From positions 5,324,219 to 5,388,218 of the forward strand of contig NZ_CP102850.1 in NCBI RefSeq assembly GCF_024734075.1: a stretch of 64,000 nt of DNA. Reading direction: 5' to 3'. The translations under genes and the position numbers were made by a program. The notes below the pieces were generated by a model. The model was not told where the DNA came from. It worked only from the letters and a program-made list of their open reading frames with translations, and did not search any database. This DNA comes from Gordonia mangrovi (GTDB taxonomy: Bacteria; Actinomycetota; Actinomycetes; Mycobacteriales; Mycobacteriaceae). Below, piece after piece: positions 54,200 through 62,861 of the stretch; the first letter of the stretch is position 1, and every line of letters starts with the position of its first letter.

Positions 54200-56092
54200 G
54201 TGACAGATCAGTCAGGGACTCCCGACACCATAACTGGGACGAGTGACCAAAGTACGCAAAACACCTCTATCGCAGTGTCGGCGCCACCCTTCACCCCACC
54301 GGACTCCACCGCCGACGTCGAGGTCTGGGCACCCACGGCCAGGTCGGTGACACTGCTGCTCGACGGACGGCACGACGCCGAGACGGTCGAGTACGCACTG
54401 GTGAAACACCCGTCGGCGCCCGGCTGGTGGCGGCCGGCCCCTGACTCGGCCGACGCGCTGGCGTCGGAAGCGGCACCCGCGCGCTACCGGTTCCGGGTGG
54501 ACGGGGGCGCACCGGTGCCCGACCCGCGCGCGGTCCGCCTCCCCGAGGGTGTGCACGCCGCGGCCGCGCTGCACCGGCTCGACGATTCGGCGTGGACCGA
54601 CCAGGACTGGGCCGGTCTGGACCTGCGGGGTGCGGTGCTCTACGAGCTACACATCGGCACCTTCACCCCGGAAGGCACCTTCGACTCCGCGATCGAGCGG
54701 CTACCGCACCTGGTGGAGCTCGGCGTCGACGCCGTCGAGGTGATGCCCGTCAATGCGTTCAACGGTCCGTACGGCTGGGGCTACGACGGTGTCGCCTGGT
54801 ACGCCGTCCACGAGCCGTACGGTGGCCCGGACGGCTTCGCCCGTTTCGTCGATGCCTGCCATGCCCACGGGCTCGGCGTGGTTCTCGACGTGGTCTACAA
54901 CCACCTCGGTCCATCCGGGAACTATCTGGCCGAGTTCGGCCCCTATCTCACCACCGGCACCAACAGCTGGGGGTCGTCGCTGAATCTGTCCGAACCGGAT
55001 TCCGACGACGTCCGGGGCTACATCATCGGCAATGCGCTGCGATGGCTGCGCGACTTCCACGTCGACGGCCTGCGGCTCGACGCCGTGCACGCGCTGGTCG
55101 ACCACCGTGCCGTTCATCTGCTCGAAGAACTCGCGGTCGCCACCGACACGCTCGCATCCGAGTTGGGTCGACCCCTCACCCTGATCGCCGAGAGCGATCT
55201 CAACGATCCGCGGTTGATCATGCCGCGAACGCTCGGCGGGTACGGGCTCGGCGCCCAGTGGGACGACGACATCCACCACGCGATCCATGCCGCGGTCTCC
55301 GGTGAACGGCAGGGCTACTACGCCGACTTCGGCGGTCTCGACGGCCTGGCAAAGGTATTGACCGGAGGCTTCTTCCATGACGGCACCTATTCGTCGTTTC
55401 GGCGACGGCATCACGGTCGCCCGATTCCCACCGAAACCGTCCGCGCCGATGCCCTGGTCGCCTACACCTGCAACCACGACCAGGTGGGCAATCGGGCGGT
55501 CGGCGACCGGCCGTCTGCCTACCTCGACGGCGGACAGCTCGCAGCGAAAGCGGCACTGGTGGTCCTCTCCCCGTTCACGCCGATGCTGTTCATGGGTGAG
55601 GAGTGGGCCGCCGACACCCCCTTCGCATTCTTCACCTCACATCCCGAACCCGAGCTCGGCGAGGCCGTGCGCACCGGTCGACGCAGCGAGTTCGCCGAAC
55701 ACGGCTGGGATGCCGCCGACGTTCCCGATCCGCAGGATCCCGAGACCTTCCGGCGGTCCGTGCTCGACTGGGGCGAAACCGAGGACGCCGGCCACGCCCG
55801 GATGATGCGGTTCTATCGCGAACTGATCGCGCTGCGGAAGTCCACCGACGACCTCGGCCGCGGCGACTTCGGCTCGGTGCGGTGCACCTTCGATGCGGAC
55901 GCCGGCTGGTTCGCGATGCTGCGCGGCTCGTGGGCGGTGATCTGCGTGCTCGGCACCGAGGAGGTGTCCGTGCCGATCGCCGTCGAACCGGAGCTCTGGT
56001 GGGACGACGTGACCGTCGACGACAACGGCGTGCTCAGCGGCGGTCACAACGTGATCATCGGACTACTGTCCGGCGCCGATCAGGTGGGGTAG
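54200..56092 (+). CDS. treZ: Maltooligosyltrehalose trehalohydrolase
   Basis: 630 residues from GTG 54200. Cleaves maltooligosyltrehalose to free trehalose, the last step after TreX and TreY. Motifs are LYELHIGTFTPEGTFDSAIE, VEVMPVNAFNGPYGWGYDGV, VLDVVYNHLGPSGNYL, VDGLRLDAVHAL (nucleophile Asp), LIAESDLNDPR (Glu) and YTCNHDQVGNR. An N-terminal stretch of about 30 residues is poorly conserved, so a start nearer GTG 54275 is possible. It converges with ilvA (1-nt gap) and is parted from treXY by the mce operon. Confidence 0.95.
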   Translation: MTDQSGTPDTITGTSDQSTQNTSIAVSAPPFTPPDSTADVEVWAPTARSVTLLLDGRHDAETVEYALVKHPSAPGWWRPAPDSADALASEAAPARYRFRVDGGAPVPDPRAVRLPEGVHAAAALHRLDDSAWTDQDWAGLDLRGAVLYELHIGTFTPEGTFDSAIERLPHLVELGVDAVEVMPVNAFNGPYGWGYDGVAWYAVHEPYGGPDGFARFVDACHAHGLGVVLDVVYNHLGPSGNYLAEFGPYLTTGTNSWGSSLNLSEPDSDDVRGYIIGNALRWLRDFHVDGLRLDAVHALVDHRAVHLLEELAVATDTLASELGRPLTLIAESDLNDPRLIMPRTLGGYGLGAQWDDDIHHAIHAAVSGERQGYYADFGGLDGLAKVLTGGFFHDGTYSSFRRRHHGRPIPTETVRADALVAYTCNHDQVGNRAVGDRPSAYLDGGQLAAKAALVVLSPFTPMLFMGEEWAADTPFAFFTSHPEPELGEAVRTGRRSEFAEHGWDAADVPDPQDPETFRRSVLDWGETEDAGHARMMRFYRELIALRKSTDDLGRGDFGSVRCTFDADAGWFAMLRGSWAVICVLGTEEVSVPIAVEPELWWDDVTVDDNGVLSGGHNVIIGLLSGADQVG

Positions 56093-56093
56093 A

Positions 56094-57479
56094 TCAGGTC
56101 AGATAGTCGTAGGCCGGCGTGCCCGGTTCCAGCCGCTCGCAGTGCAGATGCGAATGGGCCATTCGGTCCATCAGGTCGGCGAGCGCGGATGGCTCGCCGA
56201 GTTCGATGCCGACCAGCGCCGCACCCGTCTCCCGATTGTTGCGTTTGACGTATTCGAACAGGGTGATGTCGTCGTCGGGTCCGAGCACCTCGTCGAGGAA
56301 ACGGCGCAGCGCGCCCGGCTCCTGCGGGAAGTCGACCAGGAAGTAATGCTTGAGGCCTCGGTGCACCAGGGAACGTTCGATGATCTCGCCGTACCGTGAC
56401 ACATCGTTGTTGCCCCCGGAGATCAGACACACCACCGTCGCATCGGCCGGGATCTGCAGCGACGACAGCGCGGCCACGGCCAGCGCACCCGCCGGCTCGG
56501 CGATGATCCCCTCGTTCTGGTAGAGCGCGAGCATGGTGGTGCAGAGGGCGCCCTCGTCGACATGGGTGATGTGCACACTGCCCGGTGAGGTGACGTGGCC
56601 GGCCGCCGCGTCGGCCACACGCACCGCCGAGGTCGGTGCGACCTGCGACAGCACCGGATGATCGGTGATCGTTGCACCGAGTTGCGACATCACCCGGTGA
56701 CCGATCGACCCGATCCGTTTCACCGCGGCACCGTCGACGAACGGATCGATCGTCTCGAGGGTGACCGGTCCACCCGCGGCCAGCGCCGCGCTCAGCGAGA
56801 CCGCCCCGGTGGGCTCCACCCCGACGATCGCCACGTCGTCGCTGATCGACCGCAGGTAGGTCGCCATGCCCGCGAGGCATCCGCCCCCGCCGACCGGCGC
56901 CACCACGACGTCGGGAACCATCCCGAGCTGCGCGACGACCTCGTGGGCGATGGTGCCCTGCCCGGCAGCGGTTCGCGGATCGTCGAAGGCATGAATCCAC
57001 GACGCCCCCGTTCGCATCACATCCGCCTGCGCCGCCGCCGCAGCTGCGTCATAGGTTTCCCCGACGGCGATGAGCTCCACGAATTCTCCGCCGTGCCAGC
57101 GGATTCGGTCGCGCTTCTGTTTGGGTGTGGTGGTCGGCACGTAGATCCGACCGCGCACCCCCATCGCTCGGCAGGCGTACGCGACACCCTGCGCATGGTT
57201 GCCGGCGCTGGCCGCCACCACTCCCCGCGCGAGCTCGGCGTCCGACAGCTGCGCCATCACGTTGTAGGCGCCGCGGATCTTGTAGGAGCGAACCGTCTGC
57301 AGATCTTCACGTTTGAGCAGCACCCGGGCGCCCACGGCCGCGGAGATGCGCGGTGCGTCCTCGAGCGGGGTGCGGGCCACCGCGTCGGCGATCCGCGCGA
57401 CCGATGCACTGACGGCATCCCCCGTCAGGGCGTGATCGTGCTGATGAACCGGTGCCTGCTGAGTACTCACGACGTCCAT
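56094..57479 (-). CDS. ilvA: Threonine dehydratase (biosynthetic)
   Basis: 461 residues from ATG 57479, 7 nt after AGG. PLP enzyme that deaminates threonine to 2-oxobutyrate, the first isoleucine step. The PLP lysine is in VRSYKIRGAYN, the glycine loop in APVGGGGCLAGM and SAGNHAQGVA is conserved. The C-terminal part (from about residue 365; YFLVDFPQEPGALRRFLDEV) is one ACT-like regulatory domain. M. tuberculosis ilvA (Rv1559) also borders treZ. Confidence 0.96.
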   Translation of the reverse strand: MDVVSTQQAPVHQHDHALTGDAVSASVARIADAVARTPLEDAPRISAAVGARVLLKREDLQTVRSYKIRGAYNVMAQLSDAELARGVVAASAGNHAQGVAYACRAMGVRGRIYVPTTTPKQKRDRIRWHGGEFVELIAVGETYDAAAAAAQADVMRTGASWIHAFDDPRTAAGQGTIAHEVVAQLGMVPDVVVAPVGGGGCLAGMATYLRSISDDVAIVGVEPTGAVSLSAALAAGGPVTLETIDPFVDGAAVKRIGSIGHRVMSQLGATITDHPVLSQVAPTSAVRVADAAAGHVTSPGSVHITHVDEGALCTTMLALYQNEGIIAEPAGALAVAALSSLQIPADATVVCLISGGNNDVSRYGEIIERSLVHRGLKHYFLVDFPQEPGALRRFLDEVLGPDDDITLFEYVKRNNRETGAALVGIELGEPSALADLMDRMAHSHLHCERLEPGTPAYDYLT

Positions 57480-57569
57480 GCTCTCACCTGGCCCGATCAC
57501 CGGCGCGCGGGAGGTCGGGCCACTAGACTCCGCGGCAGGGGGTCGACCACCATCGACAGGGAGGCCGAC

Positions 57570-58595
57570 ATGGTCGGACGCGACAACCCGGTTCCGACTC
57601 CCCTGGACCCGACGCGGTCGGCCCGAAGGTCGCGCCGGTCGCGACGACGCATCCTCGCGACCTCTGCCGGGGCCGTCGGCGTCCTGGCCGCCGGGCTGCT
57701 CACCGCGATCGCCCCCGCCACTGTGTCGGCCGCGCCCATCTGTCCGGGCGCCGGCCAGGCACCCCGCGTGGTGGGCAGCGTGCCGGGCGCCGCGCTGGAG
57801 GGTCTCACCGTCGACGCCGCGGGCCGGCTCTACACCACCGATCTCCTCTCCGGCCGGGTGTTCCGGTTGTCGTCACCGGGTGCGCCGGCCGTCCCCATCG
57901 CACGGGTGCCCGACAGCGGTGCCGGCGCGCTGGCCTGGGCGCGCGACGGCGCACTGCTCGTCGGCTACGGCGCCGACGCCCGGGTCATCGCGGGTGATGC
58001 GCTACGCCACGCCGGGATAGCCCGACTCGACGTCGGCACCCGAGCACTGCGCCCCTGGGTGCGCGGGTTCTCCGCGGCGAACGGCATGGATGTCGCACGC
58101 AACGGAATCGTTTACGCCACCAACGACTTCGGCAACCTCATCGGGCGGGCGTATCCGAATGGGACGGTGCAGGCGGACTGGGGTTCACTGCCGAGCGCCA
58201 ACGGGGCAGTGCTCGGCCGCGACGACCGGTGGCTCTACGTGTCGCGAACCTTCGTCAACCCGGGCGTGAGCCGGATCTCGACGTCGAATCCACGGGTGGT
58301 GCAGAGCCTGCTGAACCTCGGCGGCAACCTCACGGCTGCGCCGGACGGTTTGACCTTGGACTCCCGGGACCGGCCGGTGGTGCCGTTCAACGCCGCCGGG
58401 CAGGTCGTCCGGATCACCGCACCCGGGCGCTACTGCGTGCTCGGGTCGGGTATGCCGCTGTCCAGCGTGGTCTCCTACGGCCGCGGTGACCGCGGCTTCG
58501 CTGCGGGACGGCTCTTCCGCGCCGGCTTCGACGGCCTGATCTACGAGGTGCCGGGCGGGTTCGATCGCGGCGCCACGGCGGCGTATCCGGGCTAG
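57570..58595 (+). CDS. Secreted beta-propeller-like protein (SMP-30/NHL type)
   Basis: 341 residues from ATG 57570, 5 nt after AGGGAGG. A long basic N-region SARRSRRSRRRILATSAGA followed by a hydrophobic core and a VSA-AP cleavage site near residue 54 suggests export, possibly by Tat. The mature part has repeating blade-like units (GLTVDAAGRLYTTDLLSGRV, NGMDVARNGIVYATNDFGN, DGLTLDSRDRPVVPFNAAG). Cys in APICPG and GRYCVLG may pair. Related proteins include lactonases, but no catalytic residues were assigned. A TAGACT at 57523-57528 may be its -10. Confidence 0.85.
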   Translation: MVGRDNPVPTPLDPTRSARRSRRSRRRILATSAGAVGVLAAGLLTAIAPATVSAAPICPGAGQAPRVVGSVPGAALEGLTVDAAGRLYTTDLLSGRVFRLSSPGAPAVPIARVPDSGAGALAWARDGALLVGYGADARVIAGDALRHAGIARLDVGTRALRPWVRGFSAANGMDVARNGIVYATNDFGNLIGRAYPNGTVQADWGSLPSANGAVLGRDDRWLYVSRTFVNPGVSRISTSNPRVVQSLLNLGGNLTAAPDGLTLDSRDRPVVPFNAAGQVVRITAPGRYCVLGSGMPLSSVVSYGRGDRGFAAGRLFRAGFDGLIYEVPGGFDRGATAAYPG

Positions 58596-58598
58596 TTG

Positions 58599-58847
58599 TC
58601 AGTCGCGGTGTGCGAGCCAGATCCGCTCGCCCCACCAGGTGGCGAGCAGCACCGAAGCCGACACCCAGGCGACCACCGCACCGGAACCGGTGAGCGCGAA
58701 CGCGAACAGCGCGACGAGGACGGCGAGCAGGACCGCGTGGAGTTTGTAGGCCGGCCAACGCACACCGGCGACGTCGACGGTCGGGGTCGCCGTGCGCCGG
58801 CGCCCGGGACGCACCTCGACGAGCGCGATCGGATTCGCTGCGGTCAT
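58599..58847 (-). CDS. Small two-helix membrane protein
   Basis: 82 residues from ATG 58847, 5 nt after GAGGAG; an upstream GTG at 58853 would swallow that site. After a basic N-terminus (RPGRRRTATPTVDVAGVRWP) two hydrophobic stretches follow (LHAVLLAVLVALFAFALTGS, VAWVSASVLLATWWGERIW). Family not recognised. It converges with the secreted-protein gene, 3 nt apart. Confidence 0.75.
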   Translation of the reverse strand: MTAANPIALVEVRPGRRRTATPTVDVAGVRWPAYKLHAVLLAVLVALFAFALTGSGAVVAWVSASVLLATWWGERIWLAHRD

Positions 58848-58849
58848 CG

Positions 58850-58894
58850 TCACTCCTCGAACTCGGCGGTGATCATGGGCTGGATGATCTCCAC
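58850..58894 (-). CDS. Possible 14-codon upstream ORF before the small membrane protein
   Basis: A GTG-started frame encodes EIIQPMITAEFEE after the initiator and stops 2 nt before the ATG at 58847. Its last Glu-Glu codons are the GAGGAG ribosome site of the next gene. Translation could therefore couple to it. Only short and unsupported otherwise. Confidence 0.25.
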   Translation of the reverse strand: MEIIQPMITAEFEE

Positions 58895-58987
58895 TCGTCC
58901 CCGAGTGTAACGCTTGCGGAACTCAAATGTTTGGTGACCCGAAAACAGCTGTTGGGAGGACCGGTCGGCACCGTCCGGGGAGTCGGA

Positions 58988-61900
58988 TCATCCTCCGCCG
59001 AGACAGCTGGGTCCGAGCAACGCCTTCAGATCACCCATCAACGCCGAACTCGGGCTGACCCGCAGGGCCTCGGTCAGTCGCAAGACCGTGGACCGCTGTT
59101 CACTCACCAGCGTCACATGCACGTCCGCGGTGCCCGGGTGACGCGTCAGCACCTGCTTGAGCGCCTGGACGCGATCGGGGGTACAGGTGCGGGCGCTCAA
59201 GGTCAACGCCACGGGTTTCGCGGTCCCGACGGCCGCCAGATCGGGTACGGCGAGGTCGTTGGCGCTGATCATCGTGGAGTCGTCACGAACGTTGACCCGC
59301 GCCTTGATCAGCACGATGTTGTCGGGGACGATATCCATCCCGTAGACGGAGAACGCCCGGGGGAAGAAGTAGACCTCCACCCCGCCGACCATGTCCTCGA
59401 GGGTGACCACCGCATATGGCTCGCCCTTCTTGTTGACCCGCCGGTTCACCGCGGAGATGATGCCGCCGATGGTGATCTGGGCGCCGTCGGGTACCGATCC
59501 CTCCAGCAACGCGGTGATCGACGTGTCGGTCTGGGCGGCGATCGCATGCTCGACACCGCCGAGCGGGTGGCCGGATACGTAGAGCCCGAGCATCTCGCGC
59601 TCGAGGGCGAGCTTGTGCTTGGACTCCCACTCTTCGTCCGGCACCTTGACCGCGAACACCTCGGCCATCGAGTCATCGGCGCCTCCGGCGTCGCCGAAGA
59701 GGTCGAACTGGCCGATGGCCTCGGCCTTCTTGGTGCCGATGACCGATTCGACCGCGTCGCCGTGGACCAGGAACAGTCCCTTGCGCGGGTGGTTCAGTGA
59801 GTCGAACGCGCCCGCCTTGATCAGCGACTCGGTGACCTTCTTGCTGCATGCGGTCACGTCGATCTTGCCGAGGTAGTCGGAGAAGCTGGTGAACTTCCCC
59901 TTCTCGTCCCGCGCGGCGAGGATCGACGACACCACGCCGGTGCCGACGTTACGGACCGCGGCGAGGCCGAACCGGATGTCGCCGCCGACCGCCGCGAAGT
60001 TGCGCTGCGATTCGTTGACGTCGGGAGGCAGCACCGTGATGCCGAGCTTGCGGCAATCCGACAGATAGATGGCCGCCTTGTCCTTGTCGTCGCCGACCGA
60101 GGTCAGCAGACCCGCCATGTACTCGGCGGGGTAGTTCGCCTTGAGGTAGGCGGTCCAGAACGAGACGAGTCCGTAGCCGGCAGCATGCGACTTGTTGAAC
60201 GCGTACCCGGCGAACGGGAGGATCGTGTCCCACAGCGCCTTGATCGCGGCCGAGGAGAAGCCGTTGGACTTCATGCCCTCCTCGAAGCCCTCGAACTCGG
60301 CGGCGAGGACCTCGGCCTTCTTCTTGCCCATCGCACGGCGCAGGATGTCGGCTCGGCCGAGCGAGTACCCGGCCACCTTCTGCGCGATCTGCATGATCTG
60401 CTCTTGGTAGACGATCAGACCGTAGGTGTCGGCGAGGATCTCCTTGAGCGGTTCCTCGAGTTCCGGGTGGATCGGCCGGACCTGCTGCCGTCCGTTCTTG
60501 CGATCGGCGTAGTCGTTGTGCGCGTTCATGCCCATCGGGCCGGGCCGATACAGCGCGAGCACCGCGACGATGTCCTCGAACCCCGTGGGCTGCATTCGTT
60601 TCAGGAGTTCGCGCATGGGTCCGCCGTCGAGCTGAAAGACCCCGAGCGTGTCGCCGCGGGCGAGCAGTTCGTATGTCTTCGGGTCCTCGAGCGGCGCGGC
60701 GTCGAGATCGAGGTCGATGCCGCGATTGGTCTTGATGTTCTCGATCGCGTCACCGATGACGGTGAGGTTGCGCAGCCCGAGGAAGTCCATCTTCAGCAGG
60801 CCGATGGCCTCGCACGACGGATAGTCCCAGCCGGTGATGATGGCGCCATCCTGCGCGCGTTTCCACACCGGGATCGCGTCGGTGAGCGGCTCACTGGACA
60901 TGATGACGGCGCAGGCATGCACGCCCGCGTTGCGGATCAGCCCTTCGAGGCCCAGTGCGGTGTCGTAGATCTTCTTGACGTCCGGGTCGGTCTCGATCAG
61001 TGTGCGGACCTCGGTGGCCTCGGCGTACCGCTCGTGTTCGGGGTCGGTGATACCCCAGACCGGGATGTCCTTGGCCATGATGGGCGGCGGCAGCGCCTTG
61101 GTGATCCGGTCGGCGATGGCGAATCCGGGCTGCCCGAACTGGACTCGCGCGGAGTCCTTGAGTGCCGCCTTCGTCTTGATGGTGCCGAAGGTGATGACCT
61201 GGGCGACCTTGTCGCTACCCCACCGCTCGGTGGCGTAGCGCACCATCTCACCGCGGCGACGGTCGTCGAAGTCGATGTCGATATCCGGCATCGAGACACG
61301 TTCGGGGTTGAGGAAGCGCTCGAACAGCAACCCGTGCGGGATGGGATCGATGTTGGTGATGCCCAGTGCCCACGCCACCAGCGAACCGGCCGCCGAACCA
61401 CGGCCCGGGCCCACCCGGATGCCGACCTCGAGAGCGTGCTGGATCAGGTCGCCGACCACCAGGAAGTAAGCCGGGAAGCCCATCTGGATGATGACGTCGA
61501 GCTCGTAGTTCGCCCGACGCTGGTATTCCTCGGGCACCTCGGTGCCGGCGAAACGGGTCTCCGCGAGGCCTTTGGCGACCTCTTTGCGCAGCCAGGTCTG
61601 CTGCGACTCCCCCTCGGGGACCGGGAAGATGGGCATCCGGTCGCGATGGGTGAAGACGTCGGCGTAGCTCTGCACACGCTCGCCGATCTCGACGGACGAG
61701 TCGCACCCACCCGGCACCATCGAGTCCCACAGTTCGCGCATCTCGGCAGGCGACTTCAGGTAGTAGCCGTCGCCGTCGAACTTGAATCGGGTGGGATCGG
61801 ACAGCGTCTTGCCGGTCTGCACGCACAGCAGCGCCTCGTGGCTCTTGGCGTGTTCCTGCGTGACGTAGTGGCAGTCGTTGGTGACCAGCGGCTTGATGCC

Positions 61901-62536
61901 GAGCTTGCGGCCGATGTCGAGCAGGCCGTCGCGGACCCGGCGCTCGATCTCCAGACCGTGTTCCATCAGCTCGAGATAGAAGTTCTCCTTCCCGAAGATC
62001 TCCTGCCACTTGGCCGCGGCCTCGAGGGCCTCGCGGTCGTGACCGAGTCGCAGCCGGGTCTGCACCTCACCCGACGGGCAGCCGGTGGTGGCGATGATGC
62101 CCTCGGCGTACTGCGCGATCAGCTCGGCGTCCATCCGAGACCATTTGCCGAGCTGCCCTTCGATCGACGCCAACGACGACAGCTTGAACAGATTGCGCAG
62201 ACCGGTCGCGTTCTCGGCGACCATCGTCATGTGGGTGTATGCGCCCGAGCCGGAGACGTCGTCGCTCTTCTGATCGCGGGTGCCCCAGGTGACGCGCTTG
62301 GTGTTGAAGCGCGACTCGGGTGCGACGTAGGCCTCGATGCCGATGATGGGCTTGATGTCGTTGGCGACGGCGGTGTTGTAGAACTCGCTCGCACCGAACA
62401 TGTTGCCGTGATCGGTCATGCCGATCGCCGTCATGCCGAGGCGTTTGGCCTCGGCGAACAGCGGCGACACCTTCGCGGCACCGTCGAGCATCGAGTACTC
62501 GGTGTGGTTGTGCAGGTGCACGAACGAATCGGCCAC
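58988..62536 (-). CDS. dnaE1: DNA polymerase III alpha subunit
   Basis: 1182 residues, the replicative C-family polymerase. An N-terminal PHP domain (SFVHLHNHTEYSMLDGAAKV) supplies proofreading in mycobacterial DnaE1. The palm has GRGSAAGSLVAWALGITNID and PDIDIDFDDRRRGEM (catalytic Asp residues). The finger part reads YQEQIMQIAQKVAGYSLGRA, and an OB-fold (PYAVVTLEDMVGGVEVYFF) lies near residue 1020. The GTG at 62536 is chosen by similarity. Its length separates it from the shorter damage-type DnaE2. Confidence 0.98.
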   Translation of the reverse strand: MADSFVHLHNHTEYSMLDGAAKVSPLFAEAKRLGMTAIGMTDHGNMFGASEFYNTAVANDIKPIIGIEAYVAPESRFNTKRVTWGTRDQKSDDVSGSGAYTHMTMVAENATGLRNLFKLSSLASIEGQLGKWSRMDAELIAQYAEGIIATTGCPSGEVQTRLRLGHDREALEAAAKWQEIFGKENFYLELMEHGLEIERRVRDGLLDIGRKLGIKPLVTNDCHYVTQEHAKSHEALLCVQTGKTLSDPTRFKFDGDGYYLKSPAEMRELWDSMVPGGCDSSVEIGERVQSYADVFTHRDRMPIFPVPEGESQQTWLRKEVAKGLAETRFAGTEVPEEYQRRANYELDVIIQMGFPAYFLVVGDLIQHALEVGIRVGPGRGSAAGSLVAWALGITNIDPIPHGLLFERFLNPERVSMPDIDIDFDDRRRGEMVRYATERWGSDKVAQVITFGTIKTKAALKDSARVQFGQPGFAIADRITKALPPPIMAKDIPVWGITDPEHERYAEATEVRTLIETDPDVKKIYDTALGLEGLIRNAGVHACAVIMSSEPLTDAIPVWKRAQDGAIITGWDYPSCEAIGLLKMDFLGLRNLTVIGDAIENIKTNRGIDLDLDAAPLEDPKTYELLARGDTLGVFQLDGGPMRELLKRMQPTGFEDIVAVLALYRPGPMGMNAHNDYADRKNGRQQVRPIHPELEEPLKEILADTYGLIVYQEQIMQIAQKVAGYSLGRADILRRAMGKKKAEVLAAEFEGFEEGMKSNGFSSAAIKALWDTILPFAGYAFNKSHAAGYGLVSFWTAYLKANYPAEYMAGLLTSVGDDKDKAAIYLSDCRKLGITVLPPDVNESQRNFAAVGGDIRFGLAAVRNVGTGVVSSILAARDEKGKFTSFSDYLGKIDVTACSKKVTESLIKAGAFDSLNHPRKGLFLVHGDAVESVIGTKKAEAIGQFDLFGDAGGADDSMAEVFAVKVPDEEWESKHKLALEREMLGLYVSGHPLGGVEHAIAAQTDTSITALLEGSVPDGAQITIGGIISAVNRRVNKKGEPYAVVTLEDMVGGVEVYFFPRAFSVYGMDIVPDNIVLIKARVNVRDDSTMISANDLAVPDLAAVGTAKPVALTLSARTCTPDRVQALKQVLTRHPGTADVHVTLVSEQRSTVLRLTEALRVSPSSALMGDLKALLGPSCLGGG

Positions 62537-62852
62537 GGACGTCTTTCACCTCTGATGTTCGCTGACGTATCGGTCCGCTCCCGAACACATGCGATTGCGG
62601 CACCGCACGGTCTGAAGAAGCGTCCCCAACTCTATGTCGACGCCCCGACAGACTCGGCCACGGCACGCCCTATGTGACAGATGGGGCGACGCGGTGCGGT
62701 GTGTCGGCCCGGCGTGTCGAAGGCGGCCCGGATTCCCTCGGCGCGATTCGGGGTTCTGTCGGCGAGATTCGGGGTTCTGTCGGCGAGATTCGGGGTTCTG
62801 TCGGCGCGATTCGGGGTTCTGTCGGCGCGATTCGGGGTTCTGTCGGCGCGGT
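62537..62852. other. rluD-dnaE1 intergenic region (316 bp)
   Basis: The gap has two parts. Positions 62736-62852 are filled by the 21-bp tandem repeat array. The remaining 200 bp (62537-62735) should hold the dnaE1 promoter; no strong TANNNT/-35 pair or gene was seen on either strand. The short frames through the repeats are not considered genes. Confidence 0.7.
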
Positions 62853-62861
62853 TCAGGCGTC
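62736..62861. repeat. 21-bp tandem repeat array overlapping the rluD stop
   Basis: Six units of 21 bp start at 62736, 62757, 62778, 62799, 62820 and 62841. Plus-strand units start GTCGGCGMGATT and end CGGGGTTCT; four are intact, the first has one change (CTCGGCG) and the last is degenerate and includes the rluD stop codon (62853-62855). The unit matches the lgt repeat at 18 of 21 positions. Confidence 0.95.

Noticed and set aside
60185..62677. 830-codon open frame on the plus strand
   Set aside because: Antisense shadow of dnaE1.
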